This document shows positions 35,799 through 45,181 of a DNA stretch of 64,000 nucleotides, piece by piece. Every line of letters begins with the position of its first letter. Within the stretch, counting starts at the first letter, position 1. A program made the position numbers and the translations under genes. The notes below the pieces were generated by a model. It was not told where the DNA came from. It worked only from the letters and a program-made list of their open reading frames with translations, and made no database searches. This DNA comes from JAKOUY01 sp037045185 (GTDB lineage: Bacteria; Actinomycetota; Acidimicrobiia; Acidimicrobiales; Ilumatobacteraceae), in the NCBI GenBank assembly GCA_037045185.1, contig JBAOHQ010000014.1, positions 248,001 to 312,000 on the forward strand, written 5' to 3'.

Positions 35799-36917
35799 TC
35801 AACCGTGGTCGATGAACGACTGCGTCGTCCAGATGCGCTGGCTGAGGTAGCCCTTGACCCGGTTGACGTAGTTGACCGCCGTCGAGTTCCACCATCGGCC
35901 GGCGTTCCAGCGACCCACGCAGCCCCAGTAGTCACCCTTGGCGTAGGTCTTGCCGCGCTCGACGGTGTTGAGCCAGGTCTCGTTGCCCTCGAAGCAGTTG
36001 CGGTGCACGGCGAGGGCGTAGTCCAGGGCGTAGGCGGTTGATCGGGCCGTGCTGGGGAACGCGTCCTTGAAGAAGAAGTAGGCCGTGCCGTACAGGTTGT
36101 AGGACTTCGGGCACTCACCGGGACGCCCGTCTGCGCCCGGGCCATGATTCGGAGCGCACCGCGACGCGTCGGTGGTCCAGTCGTTCAGCTCGGTGGCACG
36201 CCACCACGATTCGATGGCCGCCTCGGCGCGCACCGCATCCTCGTCGAAGCCCCACTTGCACGCCGCCCACTGGATGATCTCGTCCGTCGTGCCGACGAAG
36301 TTCCCGGTCACCCGACCGAAGACGGGTCCGCCGAGTGTCGGGTTCGATCCGCGGGTGGCGTTGAACGCCCGGTTGCCGGCGCGCACCTCCCGAGCTGGCC
36401 GAACATGGTCGGCGCACCAGCCGTCCGAGGGCAGCGAGGATCCCGCGGGGCGGAGGGTGAAACGGTCCGACGTCGAGGCTGCCTGAACGGTGAAGGTCTC
36501 GGCCGAACTGTTGCGGTGCAGCAGTTTGGCGAAGCCTTTCGAGTAGAGCAGCACCCGCACCGAGTGGACGCGGAGCGGCTCGGCCGACGGCACGGTCCAC
36601 GACGTGGTGAACGAGCGCTTCTGGCCGGCAGCAAAGGCCACCGGACCCCAATACTTGCGGAACCGGCGGGTTGACCCGTCGAAGATGCGCACATCGACGA
36701 TCGCCGTGCGGGCGGTGGCGCTGGTGACGTCGACGACCAGCGACACCCGTCCGCCGCGGCTGACCGTGGACGGGGTTGCGGTGGCGACCGTGGTCCACCC
36801 GCTGGCCGTCAGCGCCCCGGCCGGTCGCTCCACGGCGGCACCGGCCGTGCCCGCCACACCGAGAACCATCGAGAGCATCGCGGCCGTCGCCCATGCCCGG
36901 ACTCGTTCGTACGTCAC
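35799..36917 (-). CDS. secreted protein with possible lysozyme-like C-terminal domain
   Basis: A 372-residue protein. Residues 1-28 (VRAWATAAMLSMVLGVAG) form a Sec signal peptide. A beta-sandwich-like region (about 40-150: RVSLVVDVTSATARTAIVDV, KRSFTTSWTVPSAEPL) follows. The C-terminal part has IIQWAACKWGFDEDAVRAEA followed by ESWW, then CPKSYNLYGTAYFFFKDAF, DYALAVHRNCFEGNETWL and WGCVGRWNAGRWW, where AAIESWW could hold a transglycosylase-type Glu. Cys residues suggest disulfides. GTG start with GAGG 6 nt upstream; two further in-frame starts upstream lack a ribosome site. Cell-wall hydrolysis is a guess. Confidence 0.55.
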   Translation of the reverse strand: MTYERVRAWATAAMLSMVLGVAGTAGAAVERPAGALTASGWTTVATATPSTVSRGGRVSLVVDVTSATARTAIVDVRIFDGSTRRFRKYWGPVAFAAGQKRSFTTSWTVPSAEPLRVHSVRVLLYSKGFAKLLHRNSSAETFTVQAASTSDRFTLRPAGSSLPSDGWCADHVRPAREVRAGNRAFNATRGSNPTLGGPVFGRVTGNFVGTTDEIIQWAACKWGFDEDAVRAEAAIESWWRATELNDWTTDASRCAPNHGPGADGRPGECPKSYNLYGTAYFFFKDAFPSTARSTAYALDYALAVHRNCFEGNETWLNTVERGKTYAKGDYWGCVGRWNAGRWWNSTAVNYVNRVKGYLSQRIWTTQSFIDHG

Positions 36918-37136
36918 AGATACCTCGCTGACTGCGGCGCTTTCGCCGTCCCGCGGACCATAGCACGCACATGTCAATTTGATGACGATTGTGTCGATTG
37001 TGACGACCGAGGAGGGCGCTGTCCCATCGCCCACGTCCTACACTCGCCCCCATGCCGAACCGTCCACTCGTCGCCTCGTGGTGGCCTGACATCGCCGAGC
37101 CACCGAGCCGGTAGCGCCCGACCAGGACCGCCAGAG

Positions 37137-37997
37137 ATGCCCGAGCTGCCCGAGGTCCAGGCCCACGCCGAGCGGCTGGCCGAGCAGTTCGCCGGCCGCG
37201 TCCTGCGCCGGTTCGTGCCCTTCAACTTCACCGTCGCTGAAGACCGCCGTCCCTCCGACCCGACGAGGCCTACGGGCTGGCCGCTGGTCGACGTCGGCCG
37301 GCGAGGCAAGTACCTCCTGGTCCGCTTCGAGCCCGTCACGTTCGTGATTCACCTGATGCAGGGCGGGCGTCTGCTGGTGGACGACAAGCAGTCGGCCAAG
37401 CCGCGCAACGGTCGAGGCCGGTTCGTGTTCGACGACGGCCCGGCCCTGCTGCTCACCGAGGCGGGCACCGAGCGCCACGCCGGCGTGTGGTGCGTGGCCA
37501 ACGCCAGCGGCCGAACCCCGCTCGACGCGCCGCCGCTCGACCGTCTCGGCCCCGATGCCCTGACCCTGACCGCCGCCGAACTGGGTGCTCGCGTTCGCCG
37601 CCACCAACATGCGCATCCACGGGTTCCTCCGTGACCAGCACCAGACTCGCCGGGCTCGGCCGGATGCTGGCCAACGAGGTGTGCCACCGGGCCCAGGCTG
37701 TCGCCCTTCGCCATGACCGGCAAGCTCGGCGGCGCCGGCGCGGCGGCCGATCCACTCCGCAATCCACGCCGCAGTGGACGACGGGCTGGCCTACGAGCGG
37801 ACCCGCTCCGACATGTCGCTCGTCGGCCGACCGGCCCGGGTGCGGTGCACGGCCGGGCGGGCGGGCGTACCTGCGAGGTCTGCGGCGACACGATCCGTTC
37901 GGTGACCTACAGCGGCTACACCGTCGCCTACTGCCCCACCTGCCAGACCGGCGGCAAGGTGCTCGCCGACAACACGACCTCGAAATTTCTGAGGTAA
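37137..37997 (+). CDS. fpg: formamidopyrimidine-DNA glycosylase (Fpg/MutM family), multiply frameshifted
   Basis: Fpg removes oxidised purines. The catalytic N-terminus MPELPEVQAHAERLA (Pro2, Glu3) and Lys in VGRRGKYLLVRF are intact, and the first 150 residues are in one frame. From about 37588 to 37840 the homologous sequence jumps frame repeatedly (about six +1 steps): FAATNMRIHGFLRDQHQ, LAGLGRMLANEVCHRA, LSPFAMTGKLGGAGAA, IHSAIHAAVDDGLAYERTRS. The zinc finger CEVCGDTIRSVTYSGYTVAY with CPTCQTGGKVLADNTTSKFL is again in one frame to the TAA. Protein similarity is good between steps, so sequence errors are likelier than decay. The 3' end is the insertion site of the element at 37962-41276. Confidence 0.8.
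37962..37978 (+). repeat. left attachment-site core (attL) in the fpg 3' end
   Basis: CTCGCCGACAACACGAC is repeated exactly at 41260-41276. Here it encodes LADNTT of the fpg C-terminus, followed by a tail that ends in TAA. The integrase gene starts 96 bp downstream, the usual place for a serine integrase next to its attachment site. Confidence 0.7.
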
Positions 37998-38026
37998 TCA
38001 CGTCGCGCTGAGCAGCTCCCACAGGT

Positions 38027-38047
38027 GGGACTCCAGAAGGGAGTCCC
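38027..38047. terminator. hairpin between fpg and the recombinase gene
   Basis: GGGACTCC and GGAGTCCC enclose the 5-nt loop AGAAG, and TCCCAC-AG-GTGGGA forms a second overlapping small inverted repeat at 38017-38030. No T-tract follows. It may replace the native fpg terminator, which was displaced to 41295-41341, or be part of the integrase recognition sequence. Confidence 0.4.
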
Positions 38048-38073
38048 GAGCAGCCGAGGAGCCAGCGCAGCGA

Positions 38074-39546
38074 ATGGCGGTGAAGCGACAGTCGAACGTC
38101 CGCACGGGGACAGCCACGCTGTTCGGGCGTGCTGCGATCTACGCCCGGATCTCGTTGGACAAGGTCGGCGAGGCGGCCGGTGTCGGCCGACAGATCGACG
38201 CATGCCGCCACCTGGCCGACCTCGAGGGCTGGAGCGTCGACGAGGTGCTCGTCGACAACGACCTGAGCGCCTACTCCGGCGCCGTGCCGCCCCGAGTACG
38301 AGCGCCTGCTCGACCTCGTCCGCCGGCGCGAGATCGACGTGATCGTCGCCTACCACCCCGACCGGCTCTACCGGCGGCTCGCCGACCTCGTCGAGCTGAC
38401 CAAGGTGGTCGCCTCCGCCGGCGTCGAGATCCGGACCGTCGCTGCCGGTCACGTCGACCTCAACACGGCGAGCGGCCGGTTCACCGCGCAGGTCCTCGGG
38501 GCGGCGGCCGAGCACGAGTCCGCTCGCATCGGTGAACGTGTCAGCGCCAAGCACCACCAGAACGCAGAGCGCGGCAACGCCCACGGCGGCGGCCGCTCCT
38601 ACGGCTACCGGCGAGTGGCACAGGGCCGGATCGAGGTCGTGCCGGAGGAGGCTGCCGTCGTTCGAGAGGCCGCCGCACGCGTGCTGGGTGGGCAGTCGCT
38701 CGCGTCGATCGTCGTCGACTTCAACGAGCGCGGCATCCCCTCGGCGCACGGCAAGAAGTGGCGGCCCGGCTCGCTGGGCATGATCCTGCAGGTCGGGTCG
38801 GATCACCGGGCTACGGGAGTCGAAGGGCACGGTGGTCGGCGAGGCGAACTGGGAGCCGATCCTCGACCGTGCGACATGGGAGCAGGTGCGTTCCCGGCTC
38901 ACCCATGCGCCCATCGGTCGCCGGCCGAAGGTCAACCTCCTCGCCGGGATGTGCCGGTGCGCCGAGTGCGGCGTCGGTGATGGCCGCCGTCAGCGAGCGC
39001 ATGGACAAGAAGCTCAAGCCGGGGCAGCGTCCGCCTCGTCGGACGATCGCGTGCGACAAGGCGAACCGCCACGGTTGCGGCTCCAACACGGTGAAGGCCG
39101 ACTACGTCGAGCAGATCGTCATCGACTACGTGCTCGCCGCGCTCGAACACACCGACATCGCAACCGCCCGCGCTCGCCGTGCCGGCGGCGACGCCCACCA
39201 GTTGGTCGCCTCGATCGAGACCGATGAGCAGTTCCTCGCCGACCTTGCCGCGGACTACGGCGCGCAGCGGATCAACCGTGCGCAGTTCCTCGCCGCACAG
39301 GATCCGGTCCACGCTCGCCTCCTGCTCGCGAGGCGACGGCTCGACCAGCTGATCATCGACCCCAGCCTCGACGGCACGGCCTTCGAGGGCGTGACAGCCG
39401 ACAGCTGGGATCGCCTCGACCTGGACCAGCAACGCGCCCTCGTCAGCCTGTTCGTCGAGCACGTCGTCATCCGGAAAGGCAAGCGAGGTCGCTACTTCGA
39501 CCCCAGCCGAGTCCAACCGGTACCGGTCGAGAACGGCGTCTCATGA
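38074..39546 (+). CDS. large serine recombinase (integrase), frameshifted
   Basis: About 489 residues once three single-base insertions (near 38283, 38790 and 38970) are removed. Resolvase domain: RAAIYARISLDKVGE with the nucleophilic Ser, GVGRQIDACRHLADLEGW, DNDLSAYSG, IVAYHPDRLYRRLADLVEL, and GRFTAQVLGAAAEHESARIG. Recombinase domain: GGGRSYGYRR to IVVDFNERGIPSAHGKKWRP. Zinc ribbon: CRCAECG with CDKANRHGCGSN. A coiled-coil region and a basic C-terminus complete the large-serine-integrase architecture. It would catalyse attP x attB recombination in the fpg 3' end. Homology is strong on both sides of each frame change, so the gene may be intact in the cell. Confidence 0.85.
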
Positions 39547-39660
39547 GGCGAACGAACCGCCCCGAGCCGCACAGGCTCGCCACCTTCGACGGCCCACCGT
39601 GGCCGGGGGTCGGAACCGCACGTTGGCTGCAACGCTGCGGCAGCGAACGGTGACGGTCGG

Positions 39661-39981
39661 TCAGGCGACCTGGACGGCGTCCTTGAGCCTGGCGGGGACC
39701 TTCTCGGGGAACGAGACGATCAAGTGCCGGCCGAGGGCTTCGGCGACGCGGGCGAGGGTGTCGATCCGGTTCTTGGCGCCACCGCCTTCCTCGAGACGAG
39801 AGATCACCGACTGGGTGGTTCCCATGCGCTCGGCGAGCTCACGCTGGCTGAGCCCGGCGCCGGTGCGCAGGTCGTAGATCAGTTGGCCGAGCGCGAGGTC
39901 GTGCTCGACCTCGGCGCGCACCTCGGTGCTCGGTGCCCGGCGCTTGTTCTTCGTGTCGTCCCAGCGGGAGTAGTTGGCCAT
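39661..39981 (-). CDS. HigA-like XRE-family antitoxin
   Basis: A 106-residue protein. The helix-turn-helix lies at about 38-92: GQLIYDLRTGAGLSQRELAE, RMGTTQSVISRLEEG and IDTLARVAEALGRHLIVSF. The N-terminal tail ANYSRWDDTKNKRRAPS is typical of antitoxins of the HigA type that pair with an upstream HigB-like toxin. Start ATG is preceded by GAAGGAGACC, a good ribosome site 8 nt away, and lies 11 bp after the toxin stop. It probably neutralises the toxin and represses the promoter at 40325-40353. Confidence 0.85.
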   Translation of the reverse strand: MANYSRWDDTKNKRRAPSTEVRAEVEHDLALGQLIYDLRTGAGLSQRELAERMGTTQSVISRLEEGGGAKNRIDTLARVAEALGRHLIVSFPEKVPARLKDAVQVA

Positions 39982-39992
39982 CGTGGTCTCCT

Positions 39993-40317
39993 TCACGGGT
40001 TGGTCCGGGCGCAGTCCTCGGCAGCTCTGCGTGCCCGGGCGATCTCGGCTGCGTTCGTTGTTGCGTTGCTTGCGGAACGTGGTCAGCAGCACGATCCGTC
40101 CGTCCTTGGTGAACCGGTAGGTGATCCGACGAGCAGTCGGGCCGAGCGTGAACCGCAACTCGAACAGACCCTCGCCGAGGCTCCTGGACAACGGCATCCG
40201 AGCAGTCGACGCGAGCGCGACCAGCCGGTCGATCACCATGACCGTCCGGTCCCACTCGTCATCGTCGAGCGAGTCCATCCACTCGACGATCTCGTCATGC
40301 AGCTCGACGTCAGCCAC
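39993..40317 (-). CDS. HigB/RelE-like toxin, with a one-base frameshift
   Basis: The frame from GTG at 40317 gives ADVELHDEIVEWMDSLDDDE, GLFELRFTLGPTARRITYRF and LLTTFRKQRNNER, the order seen in HigB-type mRNA interferases (LRF, RITYRF, TTFRKQ motifs). At 40047-40053 one extra base shifts the frame; after correction the C-terminus reads EIARARRAAEDCARTNP and ends at TGA 39993-39995, just before the antitoxin. Without the correction the toxin would be read through into the antitoxin as one fused chain, which would be unusual. Leaderless start under a clear promoter. Confidence 0.75.
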
Positions 40318-40324
40318 AACCGGC

Positions 40325-40353
40325 AGTATCGCACGGATGCGATGATCGCACAA
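40325..40353 (-). promoter_or_regulatory. promoter of the toxin-antitoxin pair
   Basis: On the minus strand a -35 hexamer TTGTGC (40348-40353), a 17-bp spacer and a -10 hexamer GATACT (40325-40330) precede the toxin GTG by 7 nt. The transcript would be leaderless. The spacer contains GCGATCATCGC, a short inverted repeat suited to autorepression by the HigA-like protein. Confidence 0.6.
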
Positions 40354-40530
40354 CCGCTATCATGTACCCGGCACAGGGTTCGTCCTCGTACAGTTCGGTG
40401 GTGCTCATCTCCTCGCAGACCCCGATCGTTCTGGGCGCCGAGACTCCCGTCGTGCGCTTCGGCGGAGAATTGAAGACGCCAGGTCATGGGCTGGCCGACG
40501 GCTGATGTTCCTCGGTGAGGAACCCGCATT

Positions 40531-40641
40531 CGAGTTGTCGTTCTCCTCCAACGCCTCCTCGCCCTCACCACCGCGATCTGGCACAACGAAACCACCAACC
40601 GGTCAGGACCCTCCCGATCACTCCTCGCCTACGACCACTGA
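40531..40641 (+). pseudogene. transposase C-terminal remnant (IS982-like)
   Basis: Thirty-six codons without a start: QRLLALTTAIWHN followed by SRSLLAYDH and TGA. The pattern RLLALxAAIWHN...(K/R)SL(I/V/L)AYDH is the C-terminal end of transposases in actinobacterial IS982-like elements. The frame is closed upstream by a TGA at 40516-40518, so nothing more of the gene remains. I found no terminal inverted repeats. Stretches 40354-40530 and 40642-40800 hold no gene I can support. Confidence 0.55.
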
Positions 40642-40802
40642 AACCCCTTGGAACCGATCATCGAGACGACACGTCCGCTGACGCGTCGTCGACCAGACCG
40701 GCAGCACCGAGCGCGGGCACGTCGGTGGACGCAGCGCAGGCCCGATGGCACACCGAGGGTCCGAGGATCGTCGGACTCCGTTCGGCACCGTTCTCGATCC
40801 GA

Positions 40803-41065
40803 AGCTCGTGGCCGCCCACTCCGGCACGGTCGAGGGCGAGCGAAGTGCATCGCCGGAGTCGCAGACGATGAGGAGGTTCTCCTCCGCACCGTTCTCGCCG
40901 GTCTGCTCCCCGACGGTGTCAACGACCTCGATGCTCTTGACCTCGCACGCGTGAAGGTCCAGCTGGGTCGACCCACTCGTAGTCGTACTTGCCGTGCGCA
41001 GTCGGGATGAGCGCCATGTCCTTGCCCATCCACGTGAGCTCGAGGCGCCCCTTCGGAGATCTCAT
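40803..41065 (-). pseudogene. N-terminal remnant of a site-specific DNA methyltransferase
   Basis: From an ATG with GGAAGG 7 nt upstream, the frame reads RSPKGRLELTWMGKDMALIP and GKYDYEWVDP, shifts by one base near 40968, and continues EVKSIEVVDTVGEQTG, ENLLIVCDSGDALRSPSTVP to about 40815. This is the N-terminus of the Mod-like adenine methyltransferases of type III-like restriction systems, including the segment ahead of the catalytic DPPYNT-like motif, which is lost. The rest of the gene is missing, so it cannot be active. A DALRS-type motif with Cys replacing Gly (IVCDSGD) is also unusual. Confidence 0.6.
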
Positions 41066-41259
41066 GAATTGCCTTCCTCTGACGAATCGCGCCCGCCTTT
41101 GGCTCCGTCCCACAGCGCCGCGACCGGGACTGCCCACACACGCTCGCCGAGGCGGGCGGTCAGGGAGCGGACGCTGACGCGCCCGACGGCCTGGAGTGCG
41201 TCCGGTGGTACCGTTCGAGCGGAGCCTCTCAGCGCTGCGGTGAATACCTGCCGAACGAA
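41062..41259 (-). pseudogene. C-terminal fragment of an unidentified gene coupled to the methyltransferase
   Basis: An open frame without a start codon ends in TCATGA, its TGA overlapping the methyltransferase ATG by four bases. It encodes FVRQVFTAALRGSARTVPPD, VSVRSLTARLGERVWAVPVA and ALWDGAKGGRDSSEEGNS. The four-base overlap is the arrangement seen between neighbours in restriction operons, which suggests a real upstream gene whose 5' part was lost at the element end. The product is not recognised. Random open frames of this size do occur in GC-rich DNA, hence low confidence. Confidence 0.3.
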
Positions 41260-41295
41260 CTCGCCGACAACACGACGAGTCGCTTTCTGACGTGA
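41260..41295 (+). repeat. right attachment-site core (attR) with displaced fpg tail
   Basis: The 17-bp core CTCGCCGACAACACGAC at 41260-41276 is identical to that at 37962. The sequence continues GAGTCGCTTTCTGACGTGA, so the stretch encodes LADNTTSRFLT and a stop. Joining the left flank of attL to this tail gives an uninterrupted fpg end, which is the predicted empty site. Confidence 0.65.
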
Positions 41296-41341
41296 CGTGA
41301 TCAGCCCCTATCGCCGCGGGCGAATCACAGGCTGATCACGT
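41295..41341. terminator. inverted repeat after the displaced fpg tail
   Basis: ACGTGATCAGCC (41295-41306) is the exact reverse complement of GGCTGATCACGT (41330-41341), with a 23-nt GC-rich loop. It starts at the last base of the displaced fpg stop codon, so it is probably the native fpg terminator. It also lies just upstream of the nucleoside phosphorylase promoter and might act as an operator there. Confidence 0.45.
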
Positions 41342-41381
41342 GGTGGGGGGTCGGGGCGTGGCGGTTTCCTATGCTCGGGCC

Positions 41382-42098
41382 ATGCCGATCCATTTGCGTG
41401 CCGAACCCGCCGACTATGCCCCCGCCGTGCTGGTGCCGGGTGATCCGAACCGGGCCAAGTACATCGCCGAGACGTTCTTCGATCCCGGCGCCCGCTGCGT
41501 GAATACCGAGCGCGGCGAGCTCGGATTCACCGGCACGTTCCAGGGCAAGCCACTCAGCGTGCAGAGCGTCGGGATGGGTTGCCCCAGCGCCGCCATCTAC
41601 TACAGCGAACTGATCCAGCTCGGGGCCACCCGGCTGGTGCGAGTGGGCACCGCCGGCGGGCTATCGCCGAAGCTGTCCATGGGCGACACGGTCGTGGCGA
41701 TGAGCGCCTGCCCCGACGACCAGATGGTCTTCGAGCTCACCCGCGGGCTGCGCTACGCGCCCACCGCCACGTGGGAGCTCGTGGAGCGGTGTGTCCTGGC
41801 GTCGCGAGCCAGCGGGGCCACCGTGCACGTCGGCACCATCGTGTCCAGCGCCCTGTTCTACGACACGCCCGACGGCAAGATGGCCGCCTGGCGGCAACTG
41901 GGCGCCCTCGCCGTAGAGATGGAAGCCGCGGTGCTGTACACGCTGGCGGCGATGCACGGGATCGAGGCCCTGGCGGTGACCACCATCAGCGACATCCTCG
42001 ATGTCGAGGAAGGCAACCACGTGCGCATCAGCGACGAAGAACTTCGCCGTGGCGTCGACCGGATGATGGCCGTCGCCTGCGAGGTCGCCGTCAGCTGA
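41382..42098 (+). CDS. deoD: purine nucleoside phosphorylase, DeoD type
   Basis: A 238-residue phosphorylase of the hexameric family. VLVPGDPNRAKYIAETFF holds the phosphate-site Gly/Asp/Arg, GELGFTGTFQGKPLSV and GCPSAAIYYSEL follow, then RLVRVGTAGGL, the nucleoside-site ALAVEMEAAVLYTLA and the catalytic Asp in VTTISDILD. It splits purine nucleosides to base and ribose-1-phosphate. The ATG at 41382 has TATGCT 6 nt upstream. A strong hairpin follows the gene, shared with the convergent mdh. Confidence 0.88.
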   Translation: MPIHLRAEPADYAPAVLVPGDPNRAKYIAETFFDPGARCVNTERGELGFTGTFQGKPLSVQSVGMGCPSAAIYYSELIQLGATRLVRVGTAGGLSPKLSMGDTVVAMSACPDDQMVFELTRGLRYAPTATWELVERCVLASRASGATVHVGTIVSSALFYDTPDGKMAAWRQLGALAVEMEAAVLYTLAAMHGIEALAVTTISDILDVEEGNHVRISDEELRRGVDRMMAVACEVAVS

Positions 42099-42103
42099 CC
42101 CGG

Positions 42104-42149
42104 TTTCATGAGGATGAATGGCTACATGTGGCCAATCATCCTCATGAAA
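42104..42149. terminator. bidirectional hairpin between deoD and mdh
   Basis: Arms of 19 bp (TTTCATGAGGATGAATGGC at 42104-42122 and its complement at 42131-42149) pair with one mismatch around an 8-nt loop. The stem ends in A/T runs on both sides (TTTC and GAAAG), so it can act in both directions. It fills the gap between convergent genes. Confidence 0.8.
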
Positions 42150-42151
42150 GG

Positions 42152-43139
<988 letters not shown>

Positions 43140-43183
43140 GGCCGCGAGCGTAGGCCCGCCCGCCGATGGCCCGGAAACCCGCG

Positions 43184-45144
43184 CTACTTCACCAGCGCCG
43201 TGAGGCCCATAGCCTTGAAGATCAGGTTGGCGTAGGCCCGGATCGTCTTGGAGTTGCAGGAGATGTGGACCTTGTCCTTGCACAGCGTCAACTTGGAGGA
43301 CTCCGTCGCCCAATCCAGGACGGACACGTTGGAGAACGCGGCGGGCAGCGCCCGGATCAACTCGTTGTTCCCGTCGATCCACGACTTGCCGGGGGCGCGC
43401 ACCGTCAGGAAGACGACGGGTTGCGAGGGCAGCAGTGCCATGATCTGGTCGAAGTCGTCCTTGGTGACGGTGCCGTTGGTGCCGATGTGGATGGCCACCG
43501 GCGTGGAGGGCCCGATCGAACCCTCGGCCAGCACGGCCTTCAGCCGGGTGATCAGCGCCTTGCCCTGCATCCCCTCCTTGACGTACACGATGCCGCGCCC
43601 ACTGCGCAGCGGCGCCACCGCTCCGGCCATGACCGACTCACCGAACGCGGCGTACGGCTTGGTGCCCGCCGGCGTGCTGGCGGCAGGCGCGGTGGCGCTC
43701 GACGGCGAGTCCGCCGGCGGCGTGGTGGACTGCGGCCCGACGGTCCCGTCGGGTGTCCCACCGGGAGGATCCGTCGCCGGGACGCCGGTGTCGTCGGCCG
43801 CCTCCAGGCTGCACTCCACGGCGCCCACGCAGCGGTTCTCCGCCGTGGCGATGCTGATGCCGCCGAACAGGGCCAGCGTGGCCACCGCCGCGGCTGCCAC
43901 CAGCGACCTGCCGTCACGCCGGGTCCGTTGCCACCAGTCCCCCAGCTTGCCCTGGCGGATCGGCGTCTCGATGAACCGGTAGCTGGCCTCGGTGAGCGGA
44001 AGGGTGATGGCCATCGCCAGCGCGAACTGACCGAGCGACAGCTGCAACCCGGCCTGGTGGCGGATGATCTGGTAGATCGGCCAGTGGTACAGGTACAGGC
44101 CGTAGCTGCGCGTCCCGACCCAGTTGAGGATCGGATGGCCCAGCCATCGACCCAGCTCGGACCCCTTGTGGGTGACAGCCATGATGACGGCCACCGTGGC
44201 CAGCCCCACCACCAGGAGCCCGCCGCGGAACAACCACGGGTTGAACCGCACGCCGAACCGTTCCCCGTCGCCCTCGATCGTCAACGTGGCGGCCAGCAAC
44301 GCCAGCACCGCCACGCCGCCCAGGCCGATCAGCGTCAGTCGTTGGCCGAGCCCGGCCACCTTGCTGCGCTCCAGCGCCGCCGGCCGCCACAGCATGGCCA
44401 GCGCCCCACCCAACAGGATGCCGCTGGCCCGGGTGAACGAGCTGAGGTACAGCGTGTCGTTGATGCTGATGCACCGCCCGAAGACCCGCCAGTACCCGTT
44501 CATCTGGTCGGCCGAGCAACTGGTCTGGATGTCCCCGCCGGCGTACAGGGCGGCCATCACCACGGAGATGCCTGCGGCGATCATGGCCAAACGCAGCCCG
44601 AGGCGGACCTGGCTGCCCCGGTTGCGGTTGCGCAACAGGAACAGCATCAGCACCGGCCAGATCAGGTAGAACTGCTCCTCCACGGCGAGGGACCACAGGT
44701 GGCGAAGCGGGACGAAGGCCTCCGACGCGGTGTACCCCTGGCCCACCCAGATCTGGTACCAGTTGCTGCCGTAGAACGGAAAGCCGGCCACGAAGTCCCA
44801 CACGTCCGACCCATGGCCTTGTCCCGGGTGAAGGCCATGTACATGCCCAGCAGCGTGAGCATCGTCAACAACGCCGGCAGCAGGCGGCGGAACCGCCTGG
44901 TCCAAAAGGCGGTGAGGTTGATGAACCCGGCGCGCTCCTCCTCACCCAGCAGCAGCAGGGTGATCAGGTAACCGCTGATGACGAAGAAGATCTCGACGCC
45001 GATGAAGCCGCCCGGCAGCCACCCGTGGTTGGCGTGGTACACCATCACCGCGCCGACGGCGAGGGCGCGCATCCCGTCGAGGCCCGGCAGGTACGGGACG
45101 CGGCTGAGCTGACCCTGGGGCGAGTGCGGGGAGACGGCGGGCAT
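43184..45144 (-). CDS. acyltransferase-3/SGNH membrane protein (OafA-like), frameshifted, copy 1
   Basis: About 652 residues after restoring one missing base near 44808-44814. The N-terminal acyltransferase-3 domain has about 10 helices: YLPGLDGMRALAVGAVMVYH, GVEIFFVISGYLITLLLL, WTRRFRRLLPALL, RHLWSLAVEEQFYLIWPVL and GTRSYGLYLYHWPIY. A Pro/Thr spacer and a C-terminal SGNH hydrolase-like domain follow, with FGESVMAGAVAPL (Ser block, Glu instead of Asp), IHIGTNGTVTKDDF and DKVHIS. Such proteins O-acetylate surface glycans or peptidoglycan. The ATG has GATACT 8 nt upstream. The next gene on the same strand (45182) is a homologue. Confidence 0.85.
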
Positions 45145-45181
45145 GGGCGACCAGTATCGCAACCAGGATCGACAGCCGGCG

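Larger units (their letters stand above)
37962..41276 (+). mobile_element. serine-integrase element inserted in the 3' end of fpg
   Basis: The element of about 3.3 kb is bounded by 17-bp direct repeats. Both repeats lie in sequence that encodes the same fpg tail: LADNTTSKFLR at the left and LADNTTSRFLT at the right, using different codons after the core (TCG AAA against AGT CGC). Integration therefore supplied fpg with a new tail from the element while the host's own tail was displaced to the right. Contents in order: large serine recombinase (38074), HigA-like antitoxin and HigB-like toxin (39661-40317), transposase remnant (40531), DNA methyltransferase remnant (40803-41065). It is small and probably defective, its cargo end having been deleted. 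Confidence 0.7.

Noticed and set aside
40515..40871. A 118-codon plus-strand open frame in the element
   Set aside because: Arg/Ser/Pro-rich and overlapping the transposase remnant in another frame and the methyltransferase remnant on the other strand; no motif.
38074..41276. Intact prophage
   Set aside because: No capsid, portal, terminase, tail or lysis gene between the attachment repeats; only recombinase, toxin-antitoxin and remnants.
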